The position numbers and the translations under genes are program-made. A stretch of DNA of 64,000 nt from Roseibacterium beibuensis (lineage in GTDB: Bacteria; Pseudomonadota; Alphaproteobacteria; Rhodobacterales; Rhodobacteraceae), in the NCBI RefSeq assembly GCF_039542305.1, contig NZ_BAABHW010000001.1:124001-188000 (forward strand), given 5' to 3'. Below are positions 34,671 to 42,951 of the stretch, one piece after another; position 1 is the first letter of the stretch, and every line of letters begins with the position of its first letter. The notes beneath the pieces are model-generated. The model ran no database searches. It was not told the origin of the DNA and saw only the letters and a list, made by a program, of their open reading frames with translations.

Positions 34671-35774
34671 TCAAGCGCGGGGATTCCCGACCGGGCGCAA
34701 TCTTGCCGGGGAAAGGGCCGCGACAAGTTCGGGCCCGAGGCTGGGCGTGCTGCCCGAAACCAGTTCCGAGAGCAGGCGGCTGGCGGCGGGCGCCGTCTGG
34801 AAGCCGTAGCCGCCTTGCCCTGCAAACCAAAGGAAATCGTGGCGTCCGGGCTCCGGCCCGATTACCAGGCAGCGGTCGGGCGCGAAGGTGCGCAGGCCCG
34901 CCCAGCTCGAGGACAGGCGCGTGACCTCCTCGGTGACGAAAGGTTGATAGCGGGCGATGCCCTCGGCCAACACCATGTCGTCGGGCCAGGCGTCATGGGG
35001 CTCGTCCACCGGGTCTTCCTCGCCGGGCGAGACGATCCACGCGCCGGCATCCGGCTTGGCGTACCAGCTTTCGCCGGTCCCCAGCAGCATCGGCCAGCCC
35101 GAGACATCGTGGCCGCCCGGCGCAGGCATGCGCGCCATCGAGCGGCGCAGCGGTTTCAGCCCGATGGGCCCGATCCCGGCCATGGTGGCGACCTGGTCGG
35201 CCCAGGCCCCGGCGGCGTTCACGAGCTTCCTGCCCTCGTGGACCGTGTCGCCCACGCTGACCTGCCAGGTCCTGCGGACGCGGGCGATGGCGCTGACGCG
35301 CGCACCGGTCTGGACCGTGCCCCCGTTGGCGCGGATCTGGCGGGCAAAAACCTGGATCATCCGGTCGGTATCGACATCCCAGGCCTCCGTGTGATGGGCG
35401 GCGCGCCGCACATGGGACGGGTCGAGGATCGGAACCATCTCGCAGGCCTTGTCCACCGCGATCTCCGGCAATTCCATCGTCTCGCGATCGCGTTCGAAGC
35501 GTCCCTCTTCTCCGGGTCCGGCCAGGAGCATCAGCCCGCGCGGCGAAAGCAGCCCGCCATCGAGTGTCTGGTGGTCGTGGCGCGAGGCCTCGTTGAGTGC
35601 GATGGTGACGGGATGCCCGTAATTCGCCTCGTAGAGGGCGGCCGACCGACCAGAGGCATGGTAGGCGAGTGCCGTCTCTGCTTCGAGCAGGAGGACACGA
35701 CCGAATTCCGAGAGGCGCGCGCCGGCCGAGGTGCCGGCAATACCGCCGCCGATAACGATGAAATCATAAATCAT
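34671..35774 (-). CDS. FAD-dependent oxidoreductase of the D-amino-acid oxidase family
   Basis: A 367-residue DAO-fold enzyme. FAD binding is shown by DFIVIGGGIAGTSAGARLSEFG at the N-terminus, then ALAYHASGRSAALYE, and by FLWFAGQGGYGFQTAPAASRL at the C-terminus. It should oxidise the C-N bond of an amino acid or amine; glycine oxidase, D-amino-acid dehydrogenase and related choices cannot be separated here. There is no signal peptide. A gap of about 220 bp separates it from the downstream end of the BMP operon. Confidence 0.9.
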   Translation of the reverse strand: MIYDFIVIGGGIAGTSAGARLSEFGRVLLLEAETALAYHASGRSAALYEANYGHPVTIALNEASRHDHQTLDGGLLSPRGLMLLAGPGEEGRFERDRETMELPEIAVDKACEMVPILDPSHVRRAAHHTEAWDVDTDRMIQVFARQIRANGGTVQTGARVSAIARVRRTWQVSVGDTVHEGRKLVNAAGAWADQVATMAGIGPIGLKPLRRSMARMPAPGGHDVSGWPMLLGTGESWYAKPDAGAWIVSPGEEDPVDEPHDAWPDDMVLAEGIARYQPFVTEEVTRLSSSWAGLRTFAPDRCLVIGPEPGRHDFLWFAGQGGYGFQTAPAASRLLSELVSGSTPSLGPELVAALSPARLRPVGNPRA

Positions 35775-35819
35775 TTCGGTTTGGTTGCACGGGTCGTGCG
35801 CCGTTGCAAGGGGCAGGGG

Positions 35820-35854
35820 GGCGCCACGCAGGGCATCGAGCCCCTCGTGGCGCC
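35820..35854. repeat. Intergenic inverted repeat
   Basis: Perfect 9-bp arms GGCGCCACG and CGTGGCGCC enclose a GC-rich loop whose AGGGC and GCCCCT can pair further. It is 46 bp upstream of the oxidase start and is followed by the AT-richer run GATGCATATTTGAAGGA. It resembles the intergenic hairpin elements common in Rhodobacteraceae. Function unknown. Confidence 0.45.
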
Positions 35855-35941
35855 GGCGCTGTCGCGCCGATGCATATTTGAAGGATAAAGATGGGGCTTG
35901 GCGGGGGCGGATCGGGGGGTGGGACGCAACCCCGGAAACGG

Positions 35942-35970
35942 GAAAGGCCCGCGTCGGGCGCGGGCCTTTC
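35942..35970. terminator. Strong hairpin terminator after the BMP gene
   Basis: A perfect 12-bp stem, GAAAGGCCCGCG / CGCGGGCCTTTC, with a 5-base loop, 26 bp past the BMP stop on the minus strand. The stem's own terminal T residues (CCTTTC) and the pyrimidine-rich bases that follow support termination of the long leftward purine operon. Confidence 0.8.
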
Positions 35971-35995
35971 GGATCGTGTCGCTTCGCGTCAGCGA

Positions 35996-37078
35996 TCAGT
36001 TCGGGATCTCGCCCGTCAGGCCTTCGACGTAGAAATCCATGCCGGCCAGCGTGCCGTCATCGGCCACTTCGCCCTCGGCCAGCCACGCGGTGCCGTCCTG
36101 GCGATTGATCGGGCCGGTGAAGGGGTGGTACTCGCCTGCCGCGATCGCCTCCATCAGCTCGGTGGCCGAGGCGCGGACCTCTTCGGGGATGGCGTCGGTC
36201 ATCTCGCCGATTTCGACCATGCCCGGGCCGATGCCGTCCCAGGTGTCCATCGATTCCCAGGTGCCGTTCATCGCCGCTTCGACGCGGGCGATGTAGTAGG
36301 GCGCCCAGTTGTCGATGATCGAAGACACCCGCGGGGCGGGGGCGAACTGGTACATGTCAGACGCCTGCCCGAAGGAGATGATGCCCGCCTCTTGCGCGAT
36401 GGTCTGCGGCGCGGTCGAGTCGGTGTGCTGCATCAGGACATCCACGCCCGCGTCGATCAGCGCCTGGGCCGCGTCGGCCTCGGCGGCGGGGTCGAACCAG
36501 GTATAGGCCCAGACGACGCGCATTTCGACATCGGGGTTCACTTCGCGCGCATGCAGGAAGGCCGAGTTGATGCCGCGGATGACCTCGGGGATCGGGTAGG
36601 AGCCGATGTAGCCGATGATGTTGCTTTCGGTCATGTGGCCGGCGATATGGCCGATCACCGCGCGCCCCTCGTAGAAGCGGGCCGAGTAGGTCGAAACGTT
36701 CGGCGTGTCACGGCGGTAGCCGGTGGCGTGCTCGAAATAGACATCGGGGAACTGGGCCGCGACCGCGTTGGTCGGGTCCATGTAGCCGAAGGAGGTGGTG
36801 AAGACCATGTCGGCGCCACCGAGGATCATCTGGGTGATGGCGCGCTCGGCATCCGCACCTTCGGGCACGTTCTCGAGATAGACGGTTTCGACGGCGTCGC
36901 CGAAATGCTCCTCGACGGCCAGGCGGCCCTGGTTGTGTTCGTAGGTCCAGCCCAGATCGCCGACCGAGCCGACATAGATGAAGCCGACCTGGAACGGGTC
37001 GTCCTGTGCGGTGGCCGCGCCCGCAAGGGTCGCGGTGGCCAGCGCTGCGCTGGCCAGGAGCTTGGTGGTGGTTTTCAT
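35996..37078 (-). CDS. BMP-family ABC transporter substrate-binding protein (purine nucleoside type)
   Basis: A 360-residue periplasmic binding protein. The signal peptide spans about residues 1-24 (ending GAATAQ); the body shows the BMP pattern FQVGFIYVGSVGDLGWTYEHNQGRLAVEEHFG and GGADMVFTTSFGYMDPT. Members bind nucleosides or purines. It is the last gene of the leftward run with xdhABC and the matching ATPase and permeases, which supports a purine ligand. Its ATG overlaps the stop of the potassium channel gene. Confidence 0.94.
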   Translation of the reverse strand: MKTTTKLLASAALATATLAGAATAQDDPFQVGFIYVGSVGDLGWTYEHNQGRLAVEEHFGDAVETVYLENVPEGADAERAITQMILGGADMVFTTSFGYMDPTNAVAAQFPDVYFEHATGYRRDTPNVSTYSARFYEGRAVIGHIAGHMTESNIIGYIGSYPIPEVIRGINSAFLHAREVNPDVEMRVVWAYTWFDPAAEADAAQALIDAGVDVLMQHTDSTAPQTIAQEAGIISFGQASDMYQFAPAPRVSSIIDNWAPYYIARVEAAMNGTWESMDTWDGIGPGMVEIGEMTDAIPEEVRASATELMEAIAAGEYHPFTGPINRQDGTAWLAEGEVADDGTLAGMDFYVEGLTGEIPN

Positions 37079-37848
37079 GTCAGATCATCCTCCGTGTTGG
37101 ATTGCGGGGTTTCGGTGTGACGTGTCTCGGACGGCTGCGCCGCCCGTTCCTCGTGCGTCTGTTCGATCAGGGCGACGGTGATCAGGCCCGCGGGCACGGC
37201 CACGACGCCAAGGCCGACCAGCAGGACGCAGCCCGTGAAGATCCGCCCGCCCGTCGTGACGGGGTAGACATCGCCATAACCCACCGTGGTCAGCGTCGAC
37301 AGCGCCCACCACAGGCTTGCGGGAATCGAGCCGAAGAACTCGGGCTGCGCCTCGCGCTCGAAATGGTAGATGCCGACGGCGGCCAGGTACAGGATCACGG
37401 TCGAGATGAAGCTGAAGATCAGTAGCTCGGCCTTGGTCTGCTCGAAGGCGCGCGCGATGCGGTCGAGCGCCCGGTTCGCCTTGAAAAGCTTGAGCAGCCG
37501 CACCAGGCGCAACAGGCGCAGCGAGCGGACCGTGACCAGATCGGGAAACAGGAACACCACCGCCGGGACGATGGCGATGAAGTCGATGATGCCCCACGGG
37601 CTGACCGCGTAATGCAGCGGGCGCGGCGAACAGATCAGCCGCGTGACATATTCCACCGCGAAAAGCGCGAGGATCACGGCCTCGCCCCAGCGCAGGGCCT
37701 GCCGCAGCTCGGGCGGCAGGGCAGGCAGGGTTTCCAGCGCGATGACCACGCCCGAAATCACGATCAGCGCGTAAAGGGCCAGCGCGACGCGGCGACCGAC
37801 ACGCGGATGCGTGCCGTCGAGGATCTCGATGATGTCGCTGCGGTGCAT
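37075..37848 (-). CDS. Voltage-gated-type potassium channel (6-TM ion transporter)
   Basis: A 257-residue inner-membrane channel subunit. S1-S4 are followed by an Arg-rich voltage-sensor helix (VRSLRLLRLVRLLKLF, near residues 105-120), the pore helix WWALSTLTTVGYGDVYP with the K+ filter TVGYGD near residue 183, and S6. It should form a tetramer conducting K+. The stop overlaps the BMP ATG by 4 nt, so translation is probably coupled to the nucleoside-binding protein. No regulatory C-terminal domain is present. Confidence 0.93.
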   Translation of the reverse strand: MHRSDIIEILDGTHPRVGRRVALALYALIVISGVVIALETLPALPPELRQALRWGEAVILALFAVEYVTRLICSPRPLHYAVSPWGIIDFIAIVPAVVFLFPDLVTVRSLRLLRLVRLLKLFKANRALDRIARAFEQTKAELLIFSFISTVILYLAAVGIYHFEREAQPEFFGSIPASLWWALSTLTTVGYGDVYPVTTGGRIFTGCVLLVGLGVVAVPAGLITVALIEQTHEERAAQPSETRHTETPQSNTEDDLT

Positions 37849-37904
37849 GGGCGCTCCGGGTCGGCCTCCCGTTCATGACGACGTGCCTCTTGGTATCGCG
37901 GAGG

Positions 37905-38636
37905 TCAAGTTTTCAACTCCAGCCGGTCGATCGCATCCTCGACGCGGTAATGGTCTTGCAGCAGAACGTAGTCGCCTTCGGTAATCTGGCACAATCGGTC
38001 AATCTGTGCCCGGGTCAGCCGCGCATCGCTTGCCGGGGGGCGCGAACTGTTCGCGGTCGGCATCGTCACCGGCGTGCCGAACCGGTCACTGATCAGCCGT
38101 TCGAGCGGGGCGATGGCGTCGATCCGATGGATCGAGTCGAAGAACCCGAGACTGGGGCCGAGGTGCCAGGCGAAGGGGGTGGTGTGGATGAAGATGTTGG
38201 GGCTCACCTCGCGATAGCTGTCGATATGGTCGATCAGCGTTCCGAGATCGGGTGCCGCGGGCAACCCCAGTTTCTGGAACGCGGCCCGTTCGGGATGGGC
38301 CTTGCCGTGAACCCGGTTCGCGATCTTGCCCCGCCACGCCGACACAAAGCGCCCGATCGGGTCGCGCACAACCGCGAACTTGTGAAAGCCCTCCGCGCCC
38401 TCGGGGTCGGGGTCGAACGGGTGCGTCCGCAGGAAGGGTACCTTGTGCACATTTGTCCAGGCCGACATCGGGGCCTGACCGCGAAAGCGCTGGCGCAAAC
38501 GCTTGAGCAGTTTGTTGGGCCTTGGAACGAAGGGCGTGCCGGTTTCGATCCGGTAGAACAACTCCTTGATCGAGGTGCTGCCGACCTTCGTCACGTCGTA
38601 ATAGACCAAACGCGTTTTCGGAGAGACGATCGCCAT
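37905..38636 (-). CDS. Sulfotransferase family 2-like protein
   Basis: A 243-residue PAPS-dependent sulfotransferase candidate. The 5'-phosphosulfate loop is VYYDVTKVGSTSIKELFYR near residue 12, and the 3'-phosphate site FAVVRDPIGRFVSAWRG lies near residue 93, the pattern of Golgi-type carbohydrate sulfotransferases. It would sulfate a glycan or other acceptor. The gene starts 8 bp after the nucleoside permease stop, inside the purine operon. The start is the ATG at 38636; a longer frame upstream is antisense-like. Confidence 0.82.
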   Translation of the reverse strand: MAIVSPKTRLVYYDVTKVGSTSIKELFYRIETGTPFVPRPNKLLKRLRQRFRGQAPMSAWTNVHKVPFLRTHPFDPDPEGAEGFHKFAVVRDPIGRFVSAWRGKIANRVHGKAHPERAAFQKLGLPAAPDLGTLIDHIDSYREVSPNIFIHTTPFAWHLGPSLGFFDSIHRIDAIAPLERLISDRFGTPVTMPTANSSRPPASDARLTRAQIDRLCQITEGDYVLLQDHYRVEDAIDRLELKT

Positions 38637-38644
38637 CTGCGCGG

Positions 38645-39568
38645 TCAACTGCTTGCGTGAAAGACGCGCCCCAGGGCTGCGGGCGCGTTGAGCGCCGCAC
38701 GCGAGCGGTCCGACGAGATGAGGACGAGGACGATGATCGTCACGAGGTAGGGCGAGGCATCCAGCAGCGCCACGGGCACGCCGATCTCGGCCGCTTGCAG
38801 GCGCAGTTGCAGGGCCGCGATGCCGCCGAACAGGTAGGCGCCGAACAGCACGCGCCACGGTTTCCAGCTGGCAAAGACGACCAGCGCCAGCGCGATCCAG
38901 CCCGCGCCCGCCGTCATCCCCTCGATCCAGTTCTGCACGCGGACGACCGACAGGAACGCCCCGCCAAGGCCCGCGCAGGCGCCACCGAACAGGATGGCGA
39001 GGATGCGGATGCGCACGACCTTGTAGCCGAGCGCGTGCGCCGCCTCGTGGCTTTCACCCACCGCGCGCAGGATCAGGCCGGTGCGGGTGAAGGCCAGCAC
39101 GTACCAGACGGCGGCGACCAGCAGGACGGAGAGGTAGGTGACAAGCGAATGGCCGAACAGGATCGGGCCCACGACCGGGATCTCGGCCAGTGCAGCCGGG
39201 AACGGATCGGTCACAACCGGCGGGGTCTGGCCGGGATAGCCCACGCCCAGAAGCGCCGATAGGCCGAGGCCGAACAGCGTCAGCGCCAGGCCCGTCGCCA
39301 CCTGGTTCGACAGCAACAGTTGCGTCAGAACGGCGAAGATCAGCGACAGGGCCATGCCCCCGCCCATCCCGGCAAGGAAGGCCAGGGTGGGCGACCCGGT
39401 CTCGACCGCCGTGACGAAGCCCACGACCGCCCCGGTGATCATCATCCCCTCGACGCCGAGGTTCAGGACACCCGATTTCTCGACCACCAACTCGCCGATC
39501 GCGGCCAGCAGGACGGGGGTGGAGACGGTGATCAACGCCACGGTCAGGGCGACGAGGTCGATACTCAT
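38645..39568 (-). CDS. BMP-type ABC transporter permease, second subunit
   Basis: A 307-residue inner-membrane permease of the branched-chain/ribose class (YufQ-like). It shows VVEKSGVLNLGVEGMMITGAVVGF near residue 29 and GESHEAAHALGYKVVRIRILAILFGGACAGLGGAFLS, the ATPase-coupling loop. Its ATG overlaps the end of the first permease by 4 nt. It would work with the adjacent ATPase and the BMP binding protein to import nucleosides. Confidence 0.94.
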   Translation of the reverse strand: MSIDLVALTVALITVSTPVLLAAIGELVVEKSGVLNLGVEGMMITGAVVGFVTAVETGSPTLAFLAGMGGGMALSLIFAVLTQLLLSNQVATGLALTLFGLGLSALLGVGYPGQTPPVVTDPFPAALAEIPVVGPILFGHSLVTYLSVLLVAAVWYVLAFTRTGLILRAVGESHEAAHALGYKVVRIRILAILFGGACAGLGGAFLSVVRVQNWIEGMTAGAGWIALALVVFASWKPWRVLFGAYLFGGIAALQLRLQAAEIGVPVALLDASPYLVTIIVLVLISSDRSRAALNAPAALGRVFHASS

Positions 39569-40653
39569 GCCGCGGCCCTCCCCGTGCCGAACCGGATGCG
39601 GAAATTCGACAAGACGTCGAGCGCGAGCAGGAAGAACAGGAGCATCCCCTGGAAGGCCTGGATCGCCGGGGCGGGCACGCCCAGCATCAGCTGCGCCAGT
39701 TCTCCGCCGATATAGGTCAGCGCCATCAGCAGGCCCGCCAACAGGATGCCCACGGGATGCAGGCGGCCCAGGAAGGCCACGATGATCGCGGTGAACCCGT
39801 AGCCCGAATTGAAGTCGATGCTGATCTGCCCCGCGGGGCCGGACACTTCGAACAGGCCCGCCATTCCGGCCAGCGCACCCGAGACGCCGAGGCACAAAAG
39901 CACAAGCCGCGTCGGCTCCACCCCGGCGAAGCGCGCGGCGCGCGGGGCTTGGCCCGCCAGCTTGATCTGGTAGCCCAGCACGTGACGGTTCAGCAGCACG
40001 TAAGCCGCGATCACGGCGATGAAGGCCGCGACAACGCCCCAGTGCATCCCGGTTCCCGCGATCAGCTCGGGATTGTCTGTGCCGGGATGACGGGCGAGGT
40101 TCCGGCTGCCGGGAAAGCCCCGCGCCTCGGGGTTGCGCAGCCAGTTCGTCGCGGCCGAGGCAAGGATGGCCTCTGCGACGTAGACCAGCAAAAGCGACAC
40201 GAGGATTTCATTGGTGCGAAACCGCGTTTTCAGGATGCCGGGGATCATCGCCCAGGCCCACCCGCCAAGCGCGCCCACGATCACCATGCCGGGAAAGATC
40301 AGGATGTTCTCGGACGGGTAAAGCGCAAGGCCGAAGGCCGCACCGCAGATCGCGCCGATGATATATTGCCCCTCGGCCCCGATGTTCCAGATGCCCGCGC
40401 GGAACCCCAGCGACAGGCCGATGGCGATCAGGATCAGCGGCCCTGCCTTCACCAGAAGTTGCGGGCGCGAGTAGCTGGCGAATTGCGGGTGGAACAACGG
40501 GTCCCAGAAGATCACGCGGATCGCCTCGACCGGGTCCTGACCGAGCGCGGCAAACATCAGCCCGCCCGCGATCATGGTCAGGACCACCGCGATGACCGGC
40601 GTCGACAGAGACCAGAAGCGCGAGGGCATGGGGCGTTTTTCAAGGCGGATCAT
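39565..40653 (-). CDS. BMP-type ABC transporter permease, first subunit
   Basis: A 362-residue inner-membrane permease (YufP-like). Landmarks are GLSLGFRAGIWNIGAEGQYIIGAICG, the coupling loop AGQAPRAARFAGVEPTRLVLLCLGVSGALAG, and GYGFTAIIVAFLGRLHPVG. Both ends overlap neighbours by 4 nt, a tight translational linkage with the ATPase and the second permease. Its longer N-terminus compared with the partner is usual for this subunit. Confidence 0.94.
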   Translation of the reverse strand: MIRLEKRPMPSRFWSLSTPVIAVVLTMIAGGLMFAALGQDPVEAIRVIFWDPLFHPQFASYSRPQLLVKAGPLILIAIGLSLGFRAGIWNIGAEGQYIIGAICGAAFGLALYPSENILIFPGMVIVGALGGWAWAMIPGILKTRFRTNEILVSLLLVYVAEAILASAATNWLRNPEARGFPGSRNLARHPGTDNPELIAGTGMHWGVVAAFIAVIAAYVLLNRHVLGYQIKLAGQAPRAARFAGVEPTRLVLLCLGVSGALAGMAGLFEVSGPAGQISIDFNSGYGFTAIIVAFLGRLHPVGILLAGLLMALTYIGGELAQLMLGVPAPAIQAFQGMLLFFLLALDVLSNFRIRFGTGRAAA

Positions 40654-42170
40654 TGGGCGGCCTCCACCTCGTGCATGTCATGGGCGCCGCCCAGCATCAG
40701 GCCGATCTCTTCCATCGACAGGCCACGCGCCGGGCGCGGGGCCGACAGCCGCCCTTCGTTCAACGCGCAGAACCGGTCCGAGATCTCCAGCAACTCGTCG
40801 AGGTCCTGGCTGATGACGATCACCGCAGCACCATTCTGCGCCAGGTCCAGCAGCGCCTGCCGGATCGCGGCGGCGGCGCTGGCGTCCACACCCCAGGTGG
40901 GCTGGTTCACCACCAGCACGTCGGGGTCCTGCAGGATCTCGCGTCCGATGACGTATTTCTGAAGGTTGCCGCCCGACAGCGCGCGCGCGGCCACGTTGGG
41001 GCCAGGGGTGCGCACGTCGAACCGCGCGATGATCTCCTCGGCAAAGCCCTTGGCCTTGCCCCAGCCGACGAAGCCGTTTTGGTCCAGCCCCTTGCGCACC
41101 CGCCCCGTCAGAACGGCGTTTTCCGTCAGGCTCATGTCCGGGGCGGCGGCGTGGCCCAGCCGTTCCTCGGGGGCGCAAAGCAGCCCCAGCTTGCGCCGCG
41201 CCTCGGGGGCGGTGTCGCCGATGGGCGCGCCCTTGAACTCGATCGCACCCGGCGCGCTGCGGCGCTCGCCCGACAGCGCGGCCAGCAATTCGTCCTGCCC
41301 GTTGCCCGCGACACCGCCAATGCCCAGCACCTCGCCCGCGCGCACCTCCAGCCCGACATGGCGCAGCGGCGTGCCGAAGGGGCTGGCGGGTTCCATCGAC
41401 AGACCCGCCACGGTCAGCAAAACCTCGCCCGGCTCGGCCTCGTCGCGTGCGGGCTGGCTCAGCGACTTGCCCACCATCATCTCGGCCATCTGGGCCGCCG
41501 ACACCTCGCGCGGGGTGCATTCGCCCACCACCTTGCCCAGTCGCAGGATCGTGGCGGCATCGCAAAGCGTGCGGATCTCTTCCAGCTTGTGGCTGATATA
41601 AAGGATCGCCGTCCCCTCGGCCGACAGCTTGCGCAGGGTGTGAAACAGGATTTCCACCTCCTGCGGCGTCAGCACGCTGGTCGGCTCGTCCATGATCAGG
41701 AGTTTCGGGTCCTGCAACAGGCAGCGGATGATCTCGACCCGCTGACGTTCGCCCGCGCTCAGGTCGCCCACCAGCCGCGCGGGGTCGAGGGGCAGGCCAT
41801 AGGTCCGGCTGACATCATGGATGCGCTGCGCCAGATCGCGCGGCTTGGGCGGGTTTTCCATGCCAAGGGCGATGTTCTCGGCGACGCTCAGCGCCTCGAA
41901 CAGGCTGAAATGCTGGAACACCATCGCCACGCCCGAGGCGCGGGCGGCGCGCGGTTCGCTCGGCGTGTACTCCGCCCCGTTCAGCACCATCGTTCCGGCA
42001 TCGGGCCGCACCAGGCCGTAGATCATCTTGACCAACGTGGATTTTCCCGCGCCGTTCTCGCCCAGAAGCGCATGCACCTCGCCCGGTTGAATCGCAAAGG
42101 ACACGTCGTCATTCGCGACGACGCCGGGATAGGCCTTGGTCAGCCCCTTGATCTCAAGGAGTGCGCTCAA
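40650..42170 (-). CDS. BMP-type ABC transporter ATP-binding protein (two ABC domains)
   Basis: A 506-residue protein with tandem ATPase cassettes (RbsA/YufO-like). The first has Walker A GENGAGKSTLVKMIYG near residue 37, signature LSAGERQRVEI and Walker B LLIMDEPTS. The second has the degenerate Walker A GVAGNGQDELLAALSG and signature LSGGNLQKYVIGREI. It powers the two permeases that follow. It begins 13 bp after the xdhC stop. Confidence 0.95.
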   Translation of the reverse strand: MSALLEIKGLTKAYPGVVANDDVSFAIQPGEVHALLGENGAGKSTLVKMIYGLVRPDAGTMVLNGAEYTPSEPRAARASGVAMVFQHFSLFEALSVAENIALGMENPPKPRDLAQRIHDVSRTYGLPLDPARLVGDLSAGERQRVEIIRCLLQDPKLLIMDEPTSVLTPQEVEILFHTLRKLSAEGTAILYISHKLEEIRTLCDAATILRLGKVVGECTPREVSAAQMAEMMVGKSLSQPARDEAEPGEVLLTVAGLSMEPASPFGTPLRHVGLEVRAGEVLGIGGVAGNGQDELLAALSGERRSAPGAIEFKGAPIGDTAPEARRKLGLLCAPEERLGHAAAPDMSLTENAVLTGRVRKGLDQNGFVGWGKAKGFAEEIIARFDVRTPGPNVAARALSGGNLQKYVIGREILQDPDVLVVNQPTWGVDASAAAAIRQALLDLAQNGAAVIVISQDLDELLEISDRFCALNEGRLSAPRPARGLSMEEIGLMLGGAHDMHEVEAAQ

Positions 42171-42183
42171 AGGTGGCGTCCCT

Positions 42184-42951
42184 TCATGTCCCCTGATGTC
42201 CCCCGTCCGGCAGTTCTGCCGAATCCTTGTGCATTTGCCCTTTCAGTAGCCTTGCAGCGACCCCAACGGCAATGGCTTGGGGGTGTTTCCCAAGGCTCGG
42301 GTCGCCAATCGGGCAGGTAATGCGCGAAATTTCAGCACCTTCGTGCCCCAGCGCGGCAAGCCGCGAGCGAAAGCGCGCCCATTTGGTGGCCGACCCGATC
42401 AACCCGCAACTTGCGAACCCGTGGGTCAGCGCGGCATGGCACAGCGCAAGGTCGATTTCGTGGCTGTAGGTCAGGATCAGGTGATGCGCGCCGGTCGGGG
42501 CATGCGCCATCGCCCGCGGCGGCTCGGCGGCGATCAGGCGCGTGACGCCGTCGGGCAGGTCATCGGGAAAGCGGTCGGGCGCGGTGTCGATCCAGGTGAG
42601 GCTGAAACCGGGCAGGGGGGCGAGCGTCGTGACGATGGCGCGCCCTACATGCCCCGCGCCCCAGACCCAGAGCGGCGTGCCTTGGGGCCGCGCGATCCCC
42701 TCGGCCGCCTCGAAGCGCAGCGTCACCGCCCCGCCGCAGCATTGCCCCAGCGCGGGGCCAAGCGCGATGGTGCGCTCTGCCTGCACCTCGCCCGCCGCGA
42801 TCATGCGCCGGGCAGTCTCCATCGCCTCCCATTCCAGCGCACCGCCGCCGATGGTGCCAAGGGTCCGGTCCGCGAAGACCAGCATCGCCGCCCCCGCCTC
42901 GCGCGGGGCGGACCCGCGCGTGCCCGTCACCGTGACGCGGATGCCGCTCAC
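42184..42951 (-). CDS. xdhC: Xanthine dehydrogenase accessory protein XdhC
   Basis: A 255-residue chaperone that binds sulfurated molybdenum cofactor and delivers it to xanthine dehydrogenase. Family marks are TRGSAPREAGAAMLVF, GTIGGGALEWEAM, GQCCGGAVTLRFE with conserved cysteines, and a Rossmann-like VWGAGHVGRAIV. It overlaps the xdhB stop by 4 nt, so it is made together with its client. Confidence 0.95.
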   Translation of the reverse strand: MSGIRVTVTGTRGSAPREAGAAMLVFADRTLGTIGGGALEWEAMETARRMIAAGEVQAERTIALGPALGQCCGGAVTLRFEAAEGIARPQGTPLWVWGAGHVGRAIVTTLAPLPGFSLTWIDTAPDRFPDDLPDGVTRLIAAEPPRAMAHAPTGAHHLILTYSHEIDLALCHAALTHGFASCGLIGSATKWARFRSRLAALGHEGAEISRITCPIGDPSLGKHPQAIAVGVAARLLKGQMHKDSAELPDGGHQGT